DNA of 6,078 nucleotides from Candidatus Poseidoniales archaeon (GCA_015658585.1 DQOP01000121.1:1-6078); one strand, 5' to 3'; shown: positions 1 to 6,077, counted from the first letter of the stretch. Made by a program: numbers and translations. The notes: generated from the sequence alone by a model not told the origin.

Positions 1-297
1 GGATGGAAAAATTCAAAGAAGAATGTACCCGCAGCTTATCTATCTGGAATGTTGGCTGCCAAACGCGCGCTAAAGGCAGGTGTTTCATCTGCTGTCCTTG
101 ATATTGGAAGGGTCACTCCCACCACTGGTGGACGGGCGTTTGCAACTCTCAAAGGCTTAGTTGATGGGGGTCTGGAAGTACCTCATTCCGAAGACTTGTA
201 TCCTGATGATTCCCGTATTGCAGGTAGTCATATTTCTGATAAGATGTCGAAGGACATTGAAAAGGTGACCAAGAAAATAGAGGGGGCTAAGAAATGA
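1..297 (+). CDS. rpl18: Large ribosomal subunit protein uL18 (L18), archaeal type, C-terminal part
   Basis: The reading frame is open from base 1 to the TGA at 295-297 and gives 98 residues, so the gene begins upstream of the window; archaeal L18 is normally well over 150 residues, so roughly the first half is missing. The visible part starts [17 protein letters not shown], matching the conserved archaeal block that follows a Gly-Trp, then has AVLDIG, a [14 protein letters not shown] segment and [16 protein letters not shown], all typical of archaeal/eukaryotic L18. From family knowledge, L18 binds 5S rRNA in the central protuberance of the large subunit. The ATG at 49 is internal (SGM) and is not the start. 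The C-terminus is lysine rich. The gene overlaps S5 by four bases (ATGA). Confidence 0.95.
   Translation, partial: GWKNSKKNVPAAYLSGMLAAKRALKAGVSSAVLDIGRVTPTTGGRAFATLKGLVDGGLEVPHSEDLYPDDSRIAGSHISDKMSKDIEKVTKKIEGAKK
279..286 (+). promoter_or_regulatory. Ribosome binding site for S5
   Basis: A purine-rich AGAGGGGG lies inside the end of the L18 gene, seven bases before the ATG at 294. It supports that ATG as the S5 start and so places the repeat region inside the S5 protein. Confidence 0.55.
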
Positions 298-1133
298 GTG
301 AAGGTACTCCAGACAATAAAGGTAAACCAGGAGGGAAACCTCCGTATAAACCAGGAGGGAAACCTCCGTATAAACCAGGAGGGAAACCTCCGTATAAAGG
401 TGGAAAAACGCAGCAACAAGGTGGTAGGCCGCAGCGTGGTCCGCCATTATCTCCAGCTCAGCAACGACGCCGGGCGTCAGAAGAGAGAATATCCAAATGG
501 TCGCCGAAAACAGAACTTGGAAAAATGGTTGTTTCAGGAGAGGTTACCACTATAGATCAGGCTCTAACGTCCGGTTTACCACTTCGTGAACCTCCGATCG
601 TGGATCTTCTACTACCTGATTTGATGGAAGAAGTTATTGACATTCATATGGTACAAAGAATGTCAGATTCAGGCAGAAGGGTTCGCTTCGCCGTCACAAC
701 CATAGTTGGTAACGGTAATGGAATTGTTGGTCTAGGACGCGTTTCCGGTAAACTTGTCCGTCCCACCATCACCAAGGCTCTCGATCGTGCTAAAATGAAT
801 ATTATAGAAATTCGCAGAGGAAGTGGTTCCTGGGAATCATCAACTGAAGTTCCTAATTCCCTACCTTTCGAAGTTTCAGGAAGAACGGGTTCGACCCGAG
901 TTACCATAAAACCGGCTCCACCGGGAGTTGGATTGGTAACAAACCAGGTCGGACAAATTATGCTGAGATTGGCCGGGGTCGAGGATGCATGGTCTTTCAC
1001 CAAGGGACAGACCCAGACTATCTACAATTTCGCAAGTGCGATGTTCAAGGCCTTGGAAAAGACATCCACAACAAAGTTGTTACCAGGTCAAGGAGACTTC
1101 CACAATATGGTGAAGGGGGTCAAGCAGGAATGA
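294..1133 (+). CDS. rps5: Small ribosomal subunit protein uS5 (S5) with repeat-bearing N-terminal tail
   Basis: The product has 279 residues; archaeal S5 is usually somewhat over 200. The core is clear: [14 protein letters not shown] (about 69-82), [31 protein letters not shown] and [11 protein letters not shown] in the double-stranded RNA-binding S5 domain, then [24 protein letters not shown] and the [11 protein letters not shown]-terminal domain. S5 sits on the 30S body near the decoding centre and mRNA entry (family knowledge). The extra length is an N-terminal tail of about 65 residues, low in complexity and rich in G, K, P, Q and R. It holds three exact copies of KPGGKPPY at residues 11-34. 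The protein contains no cysteine, and the usual archaeal GCGSWECxC segment reads GSGSWESST. The ATG at 294 overlaps the L18 stop and has a good ribosome binding site; the 3' end overlaps L30 by four bases. Confidence 0.96.
   Translation: MSEGTPDNKGKPGGKPPYKPGGKPPYKPGGKPPYKGGKTQQQGGRPQRGPPLSPAQQRRRASEERISKWSPKTELGKMVVSGEVTTIDQALTSGLPLREPPIVDLLLPDLMEEVIDIHMVQRMSDSGRRVRFAVTTIVGNGNGIVGLGRVSGKLVRPTITKALDRAKMNIIEIRRGSGSWESSTEVPNSLPFEVSGRTGSTRVTIKPAPPGVGLVTNQVGQIMLRLAGVEDAWSFTKGQTQTIYNFASAMFKALEKTSTTKLLPGQGDFHNMVKGVKQE
323..398 (+). repeat. Perfect 24-base tandem repeat (three copies plus four bases) in S5
   Basis: Units lie at 323-346, 347-370 and 371-394, with a further TAAA at 395-398. The three units are identical at every base including third codon positions, and encode KPGGKPPY three times (frame-shifted relative to the unit borders). 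Each unit contains a perfect inverted repeat, GGAGG then GAAA then CCTCC, at 330-343, 354-367 and 378-391, with ten bases between hairpins. In RNA this is a five-base-pair stem closed by a GNRA-type tetraloop. Confidence 0.97.
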
Positions 1134-1603
1134 GCTGGGCCGTGGTGCGAGTCAGAGGACAAATCAATGTCAAACCCAAGATCAAGGAGACGATGAGGCT
1201 TATGCGCTTGAACCGGGTCAACCACTGTGTGATTATACCTGAGAATGACACCTATCAGGGAATGTTGAATATTATCAAGGACTATGTGACCTGGGGCGAG
1301 GTCGACCCCGAGACCACTCAGATCGTGCTTGAGAGCTCTGGCAAGAAAAGCGGCCGTGAGAATTTTACCAAGGCCGACCTGAAGGATTCACCTTTCAAGA
1401 CTATCAAGGCCCTGTCCAAAGGTCTTTCCGAAGGAAAGGCCACCGTAAGCGACGTTCCTTGCCTAAAACCGGTTTTCAGGCTCCATCCCCCCCGTAAGGG
1501 ATATGAAGGAATCAAACGCAGTTTCAAGGAAGGAGGAGCTCTTGGATACCGAGGGGGCAATATCAATCAATTGATCAGGAGGATGCAATATGCCGAGGCG
1601 TAA
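1130..1603 (+). CDS. rpl30: Large ribosomal subunit protein uL30 (L30), long archaeal type
   Basis: The ATG at 1130 overlaps the S5 stop (ATGA) and gives 157 residues, the expected length for archaeal L30, against about 60 in bacteria. Key blocks are [16 protein letters not shown] at the start, LRLNRVNHCVIIPE-like text (MRLNRVNHCVIIPEN), YQGMLNIIKDYVTWGEVD, and a C-terminal part with LHPPRKGYEGIKRSFKEGG, ALGYRGGNINQLIRRM. The frame stays open upstream to 989, but that extension lies wholly inside S5 and has no L30 similarity, so I use 1130. L30 binds 23S rRNA in the large subunit. A run of seven C (1487-1493) falls in the HPPRKG codons. The gene overlaps L15 by 14 bases. Confidence 0.96.
   Translation: MSWAVVRVRGQINVKPKIKETMRLMRLNRVNHCVIIPENDTYQGMLNIIKDYVTWGEVDPETTQIVLESSGKKSGRENFTKADLKDSPFKTIKALSKGLSEGKATVSDVPCLKPVFRLHPPRKGYEGIKRSFKEGGALGYRGGNINQLIRRMQYAEA
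1577..1582 (+). promoter_or_regulatory. Strong ribosome binding site for L15
   Basis: AGGAGG lies seven bases before the L15 ATG at 1590, inside the last codons of L30. It decides the L15 start and therefore the 14-base overlap with L30. Confidence 0.75.
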
Positions 1604-2009
1604 GGCAGTAAAGCCCAGTCGCACACGTGGTCGTGGACACAAGAAGGGGCGCGGTGCGGGACTGAGAGGCGGGCGCGGGAATGCAGGCAGCCACAAGACC
1701 AAGCGGATCATGTATGAGCGGGTTGGCCGAGTCTGGGGGTCACATGGTTTCAAACGACCTCAAACTGTAGTACATGCGAATAATGCGATTAATTTGAAGA
1801 CCATTGAGGAAAACACAGACGCCTGGGTCAGTGAGGGAATGGCGACCAAGAAAGGGAAAGTTATCTCAATCAACTTGAAGGAAATGGGATATGACAAACT
1901 GCTTGGCACGGGATCTGCCAGCCAGGCCTACAAACTGACGATAAGTGCTGCCTCTGCAAAGGCCGTGGAGAAGACCGAGGCGGCTGGTGGAGAGATCATC
2001 AATGGCTGA
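1590..2009 (+). CDS. rpl15: Large ribosomal subunit protein uL15 (L15), archaeal type
   Basis: The product has 139 residues, close to the usual archaeal length. The very basic N-terminus (PRRKAVKPSRTRGRGHKK) leads into GRGAGLRGGRGNAGSHK, the glycine/arginine-rich extension that threads into 23S rRNA and marks L15. The remainder has SHGFKRPQ, INLKTIEENTD, a short beta-rich block (GKVISINLKEMGYDKLLGTG) and a C-terminal SAASAKAVEKTEAAGGEII, typical of the L15/L18e globular fold. The ATG at 1590 is supported by AGGAGG upstream. The 3' end overlaps secY by eight bases, so translation of SecY is probably coupled to that of L15. Confidence 0.95.
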   Translation: MPRRKAVKPSRTRGRGHKKGRGAGLRGGRGNAGSHKTKRIMYERVGRVWGSHGFKRPQTVVHANNAINLKTIEENTDAWVSEGMATKKGKVISINLKEMGYDKLLGTGSASQAYKLTISAASAKAVEKTEAAGGEIING

Positions 2010-3714
2010 AGAAGATAGCATACCCAGGAATCCAATTCAGGCAATCGGGCCATGTGGATTCATGGTATTGTTGTTTCTCCTCTGGTACAACTGGAAAAGT
2101 CCTGGAAAAGAAGCTGCGGCCCTGATGGGGGTCAGTGTAATGGTCATAACCTGGCTAGTCTACATGGGAGCTTCCTACTCTGGTGAGGGTTCCAAACTGC
2201 ATGGTCTCAAACCAATTATCGGTAGAATGCCGACCGTCAAGAAACCCGATGGACACGTTCACTTCCGGACCAAAATGACATGGACCTTGTCGATTCTGAT
2301 TGTCTATTTCGCGATGACCAACGTTGCGATCTACGGGTTGGGTAGTGATACCATCGACCTGTTCAGCCAATATCGGGCCATTCTAGCTGGTGCGAGTGGA
2401 AGTCTGATGCACCTCGGTATTGGTCCTATTGTTACAGGAAGCATCATCATGCAGTTGTTCACCGGTGCAAAGATTATCAACTTGGATTTACAAGATGCAG
2501 GCGACAAGGAGATTTACCAAGGTACGCAGAAAGTTCTGGTACTGGTAATGATTATTGTCGAATCCGTGCCTCAGGTATTTGGTTTCCTGGAACCTAGCTC
2601 GTCCATTGTGGGCGAGGTTGGCCTCACGTGGGCTCGAATGACCATTATCACACAACTGGCCATTGGGTCCTATCTCGTATTCCTGATGGATGAAAGTGTT
2701 TCCAAATGGGGTATTGGCTCCGGTATTTCGCTTTTCATTGCAGCCGGTGTTTCACAAGCTATATTCACAGGTACCCTGAACTGGGAGCCTGCCCCTGGGG
2801 GCGGGTCTGAGGTTCCTTCAGGAACCATTCCGATGGTTTTGTGGTATCTCAAGAACTCGTCCACCGCAGATCTAAGCAATGGTGGCTACGAGGCCATGCT
2901 GCTAGCGCCTCCAAATCCAATCGTCGCGGTCCTAGGGACGCTCATTGTCTTCTTTATCGTGGTCTACGTGGAATCATCAAGGCTCGAGTTGCCTTTAGCT
3001 CATGGGAAGGTAAGAGGGGCTAGGGGACGTTATCCAATCCGATTAATTTATGCAAGTAACATTCCTGTGATCCTGATGGCCGCATTGTTGGCAAATGTCA
3101 ACATGTTCGCTCTTCTGTTCTGGTCACATCCGGGGATGTCGACCTGGCCTATCGTGGGCCATAATTGGAGATTAGGTGCATTTGATGTCACTGATGGGAG
3201 CAATCCCGTGCCCACAATGGGATTAGCCTACTATGTCAGTCGTCTAGCCGGTCTGCAAGACTGGTTACTACCGCTTATAAGTCCGGAAAAATATGGCCAG
3301 TATCTAGGTGGCCATGAACCATGGCAAGTGGTTGCCCACATGATAATCTACATGGGGATAATGATCTTGGGTTCAATAGTATTCGCAAAGTTCTGGATCG
3401 AGACCACCAACATGGGGGCCAGTTCAGTGGCCAAGCAAATACAGGGTTCAGGAATGCAGATCCCTGGTTTCCGTAGGGACCCCAAAATCGTTGAAAAGGT
3501 TCTGGAAAGATATATCCCTACCGTAACCGTGTTCAGCGGTGCCATGGTAGGATTCCTGGCTGCCGGGGCAGACATGGTCGGAACGGTCGGCCAATCCTCG
3601 GGCACCGGGGTGCTACTTACTGTCGGAATTATGATCCGGATGTACGAACAGATAGGAAAAGAACAGATGATGGAGATGCATCCTGTTCTCAGAAGTTTCT
3701 TTGGCGAGGGGTAA
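2002..3714 (+). CDS. secY: Protein translocase subunit SecY (Sec61 alpha), with N-terminal extension
   Basis: SecY forms the protein-conducting channel of the cell membrane. From the ATG at 2002 it has 570 residues, long against roughly 440-490 for typical archaeal SecY. The core is unmistakable: amphipathic LKPIIGRMPTVKKP (69-82) before the first canonical membrane helix (about 94-113), plug and second helix (YRAILAGASGSLMHLGIG, 124-141, then PIVTGSIIMQLFTG), the 6/7 loop HGKVRGARGRYPIR (334-347), the 8/9 loop GFRRD (489-493), and TGVLLTVGIMIRMYEQI near the end. Before the core lie about 65 extra residues with two hydrophobic stretches (about 12-29 and 38-57). The outward loop between helices 7 and 8 is also enlarged. 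Start choice: this ATG overlaps L15 by eight bases and has GGAG nine bases upstream. The frame is open to 1945, but that part lies inside L15. A later start, for example ATG in GRMPTV, would leave a long unexplained gap. Confidence 0.95.
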   Translation: MAEEDSIPRNPIQAIGPCGFMVLLFLLWYNWKSPGKEAAALMGVSVMVITWLVYMGASYSGEGSKLHGLKPIIGRMPTVKKPDGHVHFRTKMTWTLSILIVYFAMTNVAIYGLGSDTIDLFSQYRAILAGASGSLMHLGIGPIVTGSIIMQLFTGAKIINLDLQDAGDKEIYQGTQKVLVLVMIIVESVPQVFGFLEPSSSIVGEVGLTWARMTIITQLAIGSYLVFLMDESVSKWGIGSGISLFIAAGVSQAIFTGTLNWEPAPGGGSEVPSGTIPMVLWYLKNSSTADLSNGGYEAMLLAPPNPIVAVLGTLIVFFIVVYVESSRLELPLAHGKVRGARGRYPIRLIYASNIPVILMAALLANVNMFALLFWSHPGMSTWPIVGHNWRLGAFDVTDGSNPVPTMGLAYYVSRLAGLQDWLLPLISPEKYGQYLGGHEPWQVVAHMIIYMGIMILGSIVFAKFWIETTNMGASSVAKQIQGSGMQIPGFRRDPKIVEKVLERYIPTVTVFSGAMVGFLAAGADMVGTVGQSSGTGVLLTVGIMIRMYEQIGKEQMMEMHPVLRSFFGEG

Positions 3715-4325
3715 TGCCAGTATTCGGTAAATCCAAGATTGGTGACTCCTGCTTTATTGATCCGGACGCGTTAATCGGATACCCACACAAAGGCGAATTG
3801 GACAAAAACAGGGATGATATCGAGGGTTGTACTATAGGTGCGAATTCGACTATTCGACCTGGGGCAATCTACTCAACGGCCAAGGTCGGCAAGAATACAA
3901 GAACTGGGCATAATTTCCTGGTTCGCGAGAATACGGTCGTAGGTGATGGATGTTTGATCGGAACAAACGTAGTTATCGACAACGATTGTATTGTCGGAAA
4001 TAATTGTAGCTTTCAGACGGGAGCGTACATCCCTACTGGTTCCAAGATTGGAAATCGCGTGTTTATAGGTCCCAATGCCTCATTGACCAATGACAAGACC
4101 CCTCTCAGAACCGAATACAAATTGGAAAAGATTACTGTAGAGGATGATGTAACTGTGGGTTCCAACGCGACGCTTATGCCCGGAATAACTGTTGGTGAGG
4201 GTGCATTCATTGCTGGTGGTGCTGTCGTCACAAAAAACGTGCCTGCATGGCACATAGCCAAGGGTTTCCCTGCAGTCTTTGAAGAATTGCCGGAAAGCCT
4301 CAAAAAACCCAACAGACTAGGCTGA
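3714..4325 (+). CDS. Hexapeptide-repeat (left-handed beta-helix) acyltransferase, WbpD/WlbB-like
   Basis: The 203-residue product is built of hexapeptide turns: IGDSCFIDPDALIG (9-22), CTIGANSTIRPGAIY (39-53), AKVGKNTRTGHNFLVREN (56-73), VVGDGCLIGTNVVI, CIVGNNCSFQTGAYI, KIGNRVFIGPNASL. An external loop (about 123-140, with TNDKTPL) is followed by closing turns VTVGSNATLMPGITVG and FIAGGAVVTKNVPAWHIAKG. This arrangement resembles trimeric acetyl-CoA-dependent acetyltransferases acting on nucleotide-linked amino sugars, such as the WbpD/WlbB group used in surface glycan synthesis. The exact substrate cannot be read; His66 is a candidate active-site residue only by position in the coil. Gamma carbonic anhydrase is less likely because the family's spaced three-histidine metal site is not seen. 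The ATG shares its A with the SecY stop (TAATG), so translation probably restarts there. Its place between secY and adkA is unusual. Confidence 0.88.
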   Translation: MPVFGKSKIGDSCFIDPDALIGYPHKGELDKNRDDIEGCTIGANSTIRPGAIYSTAKVGKNTRTGHNFLVRENTVVGDGCLIGTNVVIDNDCIVGNNCSFQTGAYIPTGSKIGNRVFIGPNASLTNDKTPLRTEYKLEKITVEDDVTVGSNATLMPGITVGEGAFIAGGAVVTKNVPAWHIAKGFPAVFEELPESLKKPNRLG

Positions 4326-4333
4326 TTCTGAAT

Positions 4334-4870
4334 ATGAGTGTTGTAATCGTCACTGGTGTCCCGGGAGTGGGTAAAAGCACCGTAATGGCAGCTGCTGAGG
4401 AATATGGATACAAGATAGTTAATTTTGGGACAACCATGTTCGAAGAGGCCCAGAAAGAAGGTGTTGCGAATCGGGATGATATGCGGAAACTAGCGGTCGA
4501 GGACCAACAACGCCTACAGAAACAGGCCGGTGAGAAGATCTCACAGATGGGGGATGTGGTGGTCGATACACATGCTTCAATCCTCACGCCATCGGGATAC
4601 ATGCCAGGGCTACCCGAATGGACTGTCAAGGCCCTGAACCCTGATGTCATAGTCCTAGTGGAAGCGACGCCTGATGAGATTGCTGGAAGGCGGTCCAAAG
4701 ATGCTAGTCGTGCAAGGGACAGTGATGATATCGATCTTCACCAGAATGTGAATCGTGAATACGCGTCAACGGCCGCAGTCATGACGGGGGCAACTGTATC
4801 CATAATTGAGAACCATGATAATCAGGTTGATGACGCGGTTGAACAATTTAGGAAAATATTGAAAAAATGA
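4334..4870 (+). CDS. adkA: Archaeal-type adenylate kinase (AdkA family)
   Basis: The enzyme interconverts ATP plus AMP and two ADP in the cytoplasm. The 178-residue product begins with a P-loop, GVPGVGKST at 8-16, then FGTTMFEEAQKEG (31-43), which corresponds to the AMP-binding part, and NRDDMRKL. The family signature DTHASILTPSGYMPGLP is at 78-94, and the arginine-rich lid region RRSKDASRARDSDD at 119-132. The long zinc/lid insertion of bacterial Adk is absent, as in archaeal AdkA, which is nearer 190 residues. The ATG at 4334 puts the P-loop at the normal distance from the N-terminus, though I see no clear ribosome binding site in the eight bases after the previous stop. The gene overlaps the next one by four bases (ATGA). 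adkA following secY is a known archaeal arrangement; here one gene separates them. Confidence 0.95.
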   Translation: MSVVIVTGVPGVGKSTVMAAAEEYGYKIVNFGTTMFEEAQKEGVANRDDMRKLAVEDQQRLQKQAGEKISQMGDVVVDTHASILTPSGYMPGLPEWTVKALNPDVIVLVEATPDEIAGRRSKDASRARDSDDIDLHQNVNREYASTAAVMTGATVSIIENHDNQVDDAVEQFRKILKK

Positions 4871-5514
4871 GTGAAGAACAAGATTCTGAGAAACCGGCGC
4901 CTGCCATGGGTGGGATGTTGTTGACTATGCTTTTCATGATGTACATTATCATGAATGAGGAGTTGAGAGACGGAATGGGGGCCTTTGCCGGGTCTATACT
5001 AGAACCACGGATTGCTTTTGATCATCGATATCCTGCCGTGACTTTTCTGTTAGCCGGAGTGACGATGATTTCTCTCACCACCATCATTCGACACGTATTG
5101 ATTGATTGGGAGACCATGGCTGAGACCCAAAACAAGATGAATGCCTACAATAAGGAAATGAGCGAAGCTCGCAAAAGCGGTAACGAAGCCAGAATGAAAA
5201 AATTAATGGCGATGCAGCCTCAGGTAATGGTTCTGCAAAGCGAGATGATGTCCAACCAGATGCGTCCAATGATGTTCACGATGGTGATTGCGATCCCTAT
5301 CATTATGTGGCTGAGAATATTTGTAGAAGGGATGGACCACGCAGTCCTTTCCCTACCATGGGAAGGTAACTACGATCTGAACGATGATCTATGGTTTTTG
5401 CCACATTGGATCCTCGTCTATTCTGCTCTTTCCCTACCCTTTGGACAAATCCTGATGAGGGGACTCAAACTCGTGTCCCTTTCTGGGCCTTCGGTCCATA
5501 TGCCTCCTGTCTAA
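4867..5514 (+). CDS. DUF106 / EMC3-TMCO1-like membrane insertase family protein (Oxa1 superfamily)
   Basis: The 215-residue membrane protein has hydrophobic segments at about 13-29, 56-74, 135-152 and 176-195. Between the second and third lies a charged cytosolic helical hairpin (about 80-132) with WETMAETQNKMNAYNKEMSE, ARKSGNEARMKKLMAMQPQV and then the conserved-looking MMSNQMRPMMFTMVIAIPII. This layout, one helix, a coiled-coil pair, then further helices, is that of archaeal DUF106 proteins, which belong to the Oxa1/YidC/EMC3 insertase superfamily. The gene commonly follows secY and adkA in archaea, which fits. Residues M110 to M139 include ten methionines, and the whole protein about 26 (12 percent). 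The N-terminal segment 13-29 appears additional to the three-helix family core. The start overlaps the adkA stop. Insertase activity is inferred from the superfamily. Confidence 0.88.
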   Translation: MSEEQDSEKPAPAMGGMLLTMLFMMYIIMNEELRDGMGAFAGSILEPRIAFDHRYPAVTFLLAGVTMISLTTIIRHVLIDWETMAETQNKMNAYNKEMSEARKSGNEARMKKLMAMQPQVMVLQSEMMSNQMRPMMFTMVIAIPIIMWLRIFVEGMDHAVLSLPWEGNYDLNDDLWFLPHWILVYSALSLPFGQILMRGLKLVSLSGPSVHMPPV

Positions 5515-5552
5515 AATTTTTGAAGGATTTGGCTCCCACAAGGCCTGATAAA
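5513..5552. terminator. Convergent intergenic gap with A/T tract, possible bidirectional terminator
   Basis: The two operons meet tail to tail with only 38 bases between stop codons (5515-5552). AAAATTTTT at 5513-5521 gives a short T tract for either direction, which is the usual weak form of archaeal intrinsic terminator. A small inverted repeat CTGAT-AA-ATCAG (5545-5556) overlaps the methyltransferase stop, but its two-base loop makes it a poor hairpin. I call this on position and composition only. Confidence 0.35.
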
Positions 5553-6077
5553 TCAGAAGAATCGCTCGAGAGCCAGTCTTTCAAAAAAGAATTTTTCCTG
5601 ATGGATGATTCGGCGTTTCCATCCAGTCTCTAGATTCTTCATCCGGCTTGAGGTAATCAAATAAATCGAACCGTTTTCTTCAAGATGTTCTGACGCATCG
5701 GAAAGAAAACGTAAAATGAACTCGGTACCGGTCGGTCCACCTTCGACTGCAAGGGCCAAATCAGAGTCATCGTATCTCGCGTCCGATGGGGGCAAATATG
5801 GTGGGTTACAGACTATTGTCCCAAACCTGCGACCTTCCACTGGAGCAAACATATCTCCTTCCAAAACCTCTATCTTGACACCATTATTCATGGAATTGAA
5901 GCTGGTCGCCTCGACGGCCTTGGGATTCAGATCAACGGCAGTGACTCGAGCTCCTTTGGAGGCGAGATGAACGGAGATTATGCCGGCACCACAACCTATC
6001 TCCAGAACGCTCCCTTTGATCTCTGGAAGATGGTTCACCATCAACCATGAATCTTCGGCGGGCTCGTAGACTCCTTC
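5553..6077 (-). CDS. HemK/Mtq2-like class I SAM-dependent methyltransferase, 5' end outside window
   Basis: On the minus strand the frame is open from the window edge to the TGA at 5553-5555, giving 174 visible residues. It begins EGVYEPAEDSWLM, the conserved start of archaeal and eukaryotic HemK2/Mtq2 proteins, so probably only a few residues are missing (family about 190-200). A TTG at 6042-6044 is internal, after VYEPAEDSW, and is not the start. The SAM-binding motif is VLEIGCGAGIISVHLA (24-39), followed by VTAVDLNPKAVE (45-56) and EGDMF. The catalytic motif NPPYLP is at 91-96 and marks N5-glutamine methyltransferases. The likely substrate is the GGQ glutamine of release factor aRF1, probably with a Trm112-like partner; this is inferred from family. 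Lysine methylation by some relatives is an alternative. It is transcribed convergently to the ribosomal operon, so its link to it is position only. Confidence 0.9.
   Translation of the reverse strand, partial: EGVYEPAEDSWLMVNHLPEIKGSVLEIGCGAGIISVHLASKGARVTAVDLNPKAVEATSFNSMNNGVKIEVLEGDMFAPVEGRRFGTIVCNPPYLPPSDARYDDSDLALAVEGGPTGTEFILRFLSDASEHLEENGSIYLITSSRMKNLETGWKRRIIHQEKFFFERLALERFF

Noticed and set aside
157..447. Minus-strand open frame with repeated LLVYTEVS units
   Set aside because: It is the shadow of the S5 tandem repeat: a 24-base unit keeps all frames open and repeats in each. It covers the end of L18 and start of S5 and resembles no protein I know.
298..555. Second plus-strand frame (GTG start) through the S5 repeat, with NQEGNLRI units
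   Set aside because: It is again created by the 24-base periodicity and overlaps the well-supported S5 frame; it has no ribosome binding site of its own that S5 does not already explain.
989..1129. N-terminal extension of L30 upstream of 1130
   Set aside because: The frame is open but lies entirely in S5; L30 similarity begins at [10 protein letters not shown], at the ATGA overlap.
1487..1493. Run of seven C as a possible frameshift site in L30
   Set aside because: The L30 frame continues correctly on both sides (LHPPRKGYEG), so there is no break, and no alternative product is seen.
1945..2001. N-terminal extension of SecY upstream of 2002
   Set aside because: It lies inside L15, is arginine/proline rich in that frame, and the ATG at 2002 has both an overlap and a ribosome binding site.
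3714..4325. Gamma-class carbonic anhydrase
   Set aside because: The beta-helix fits, but the three spaced zinc-binding histidines of that family are not visible, and the NVPAWHIAKG end and TNDKTP loop fit the acyltransferases better.
5530..5575. Inverted repeat TGGCTC / GAGCCA as a terminator stem
   Set aside because: The six-base stem encloses about 34 bases and runs into the methyltransferase coding region; too weak to call.
5391..5633. Plus-strand frame crossing the DUF106 end and the intergenic gap
   Set aside because: It overlaps the last part of DUF106 and the opposite-strand methyltransferase, both well supported, and has no recognisable features.
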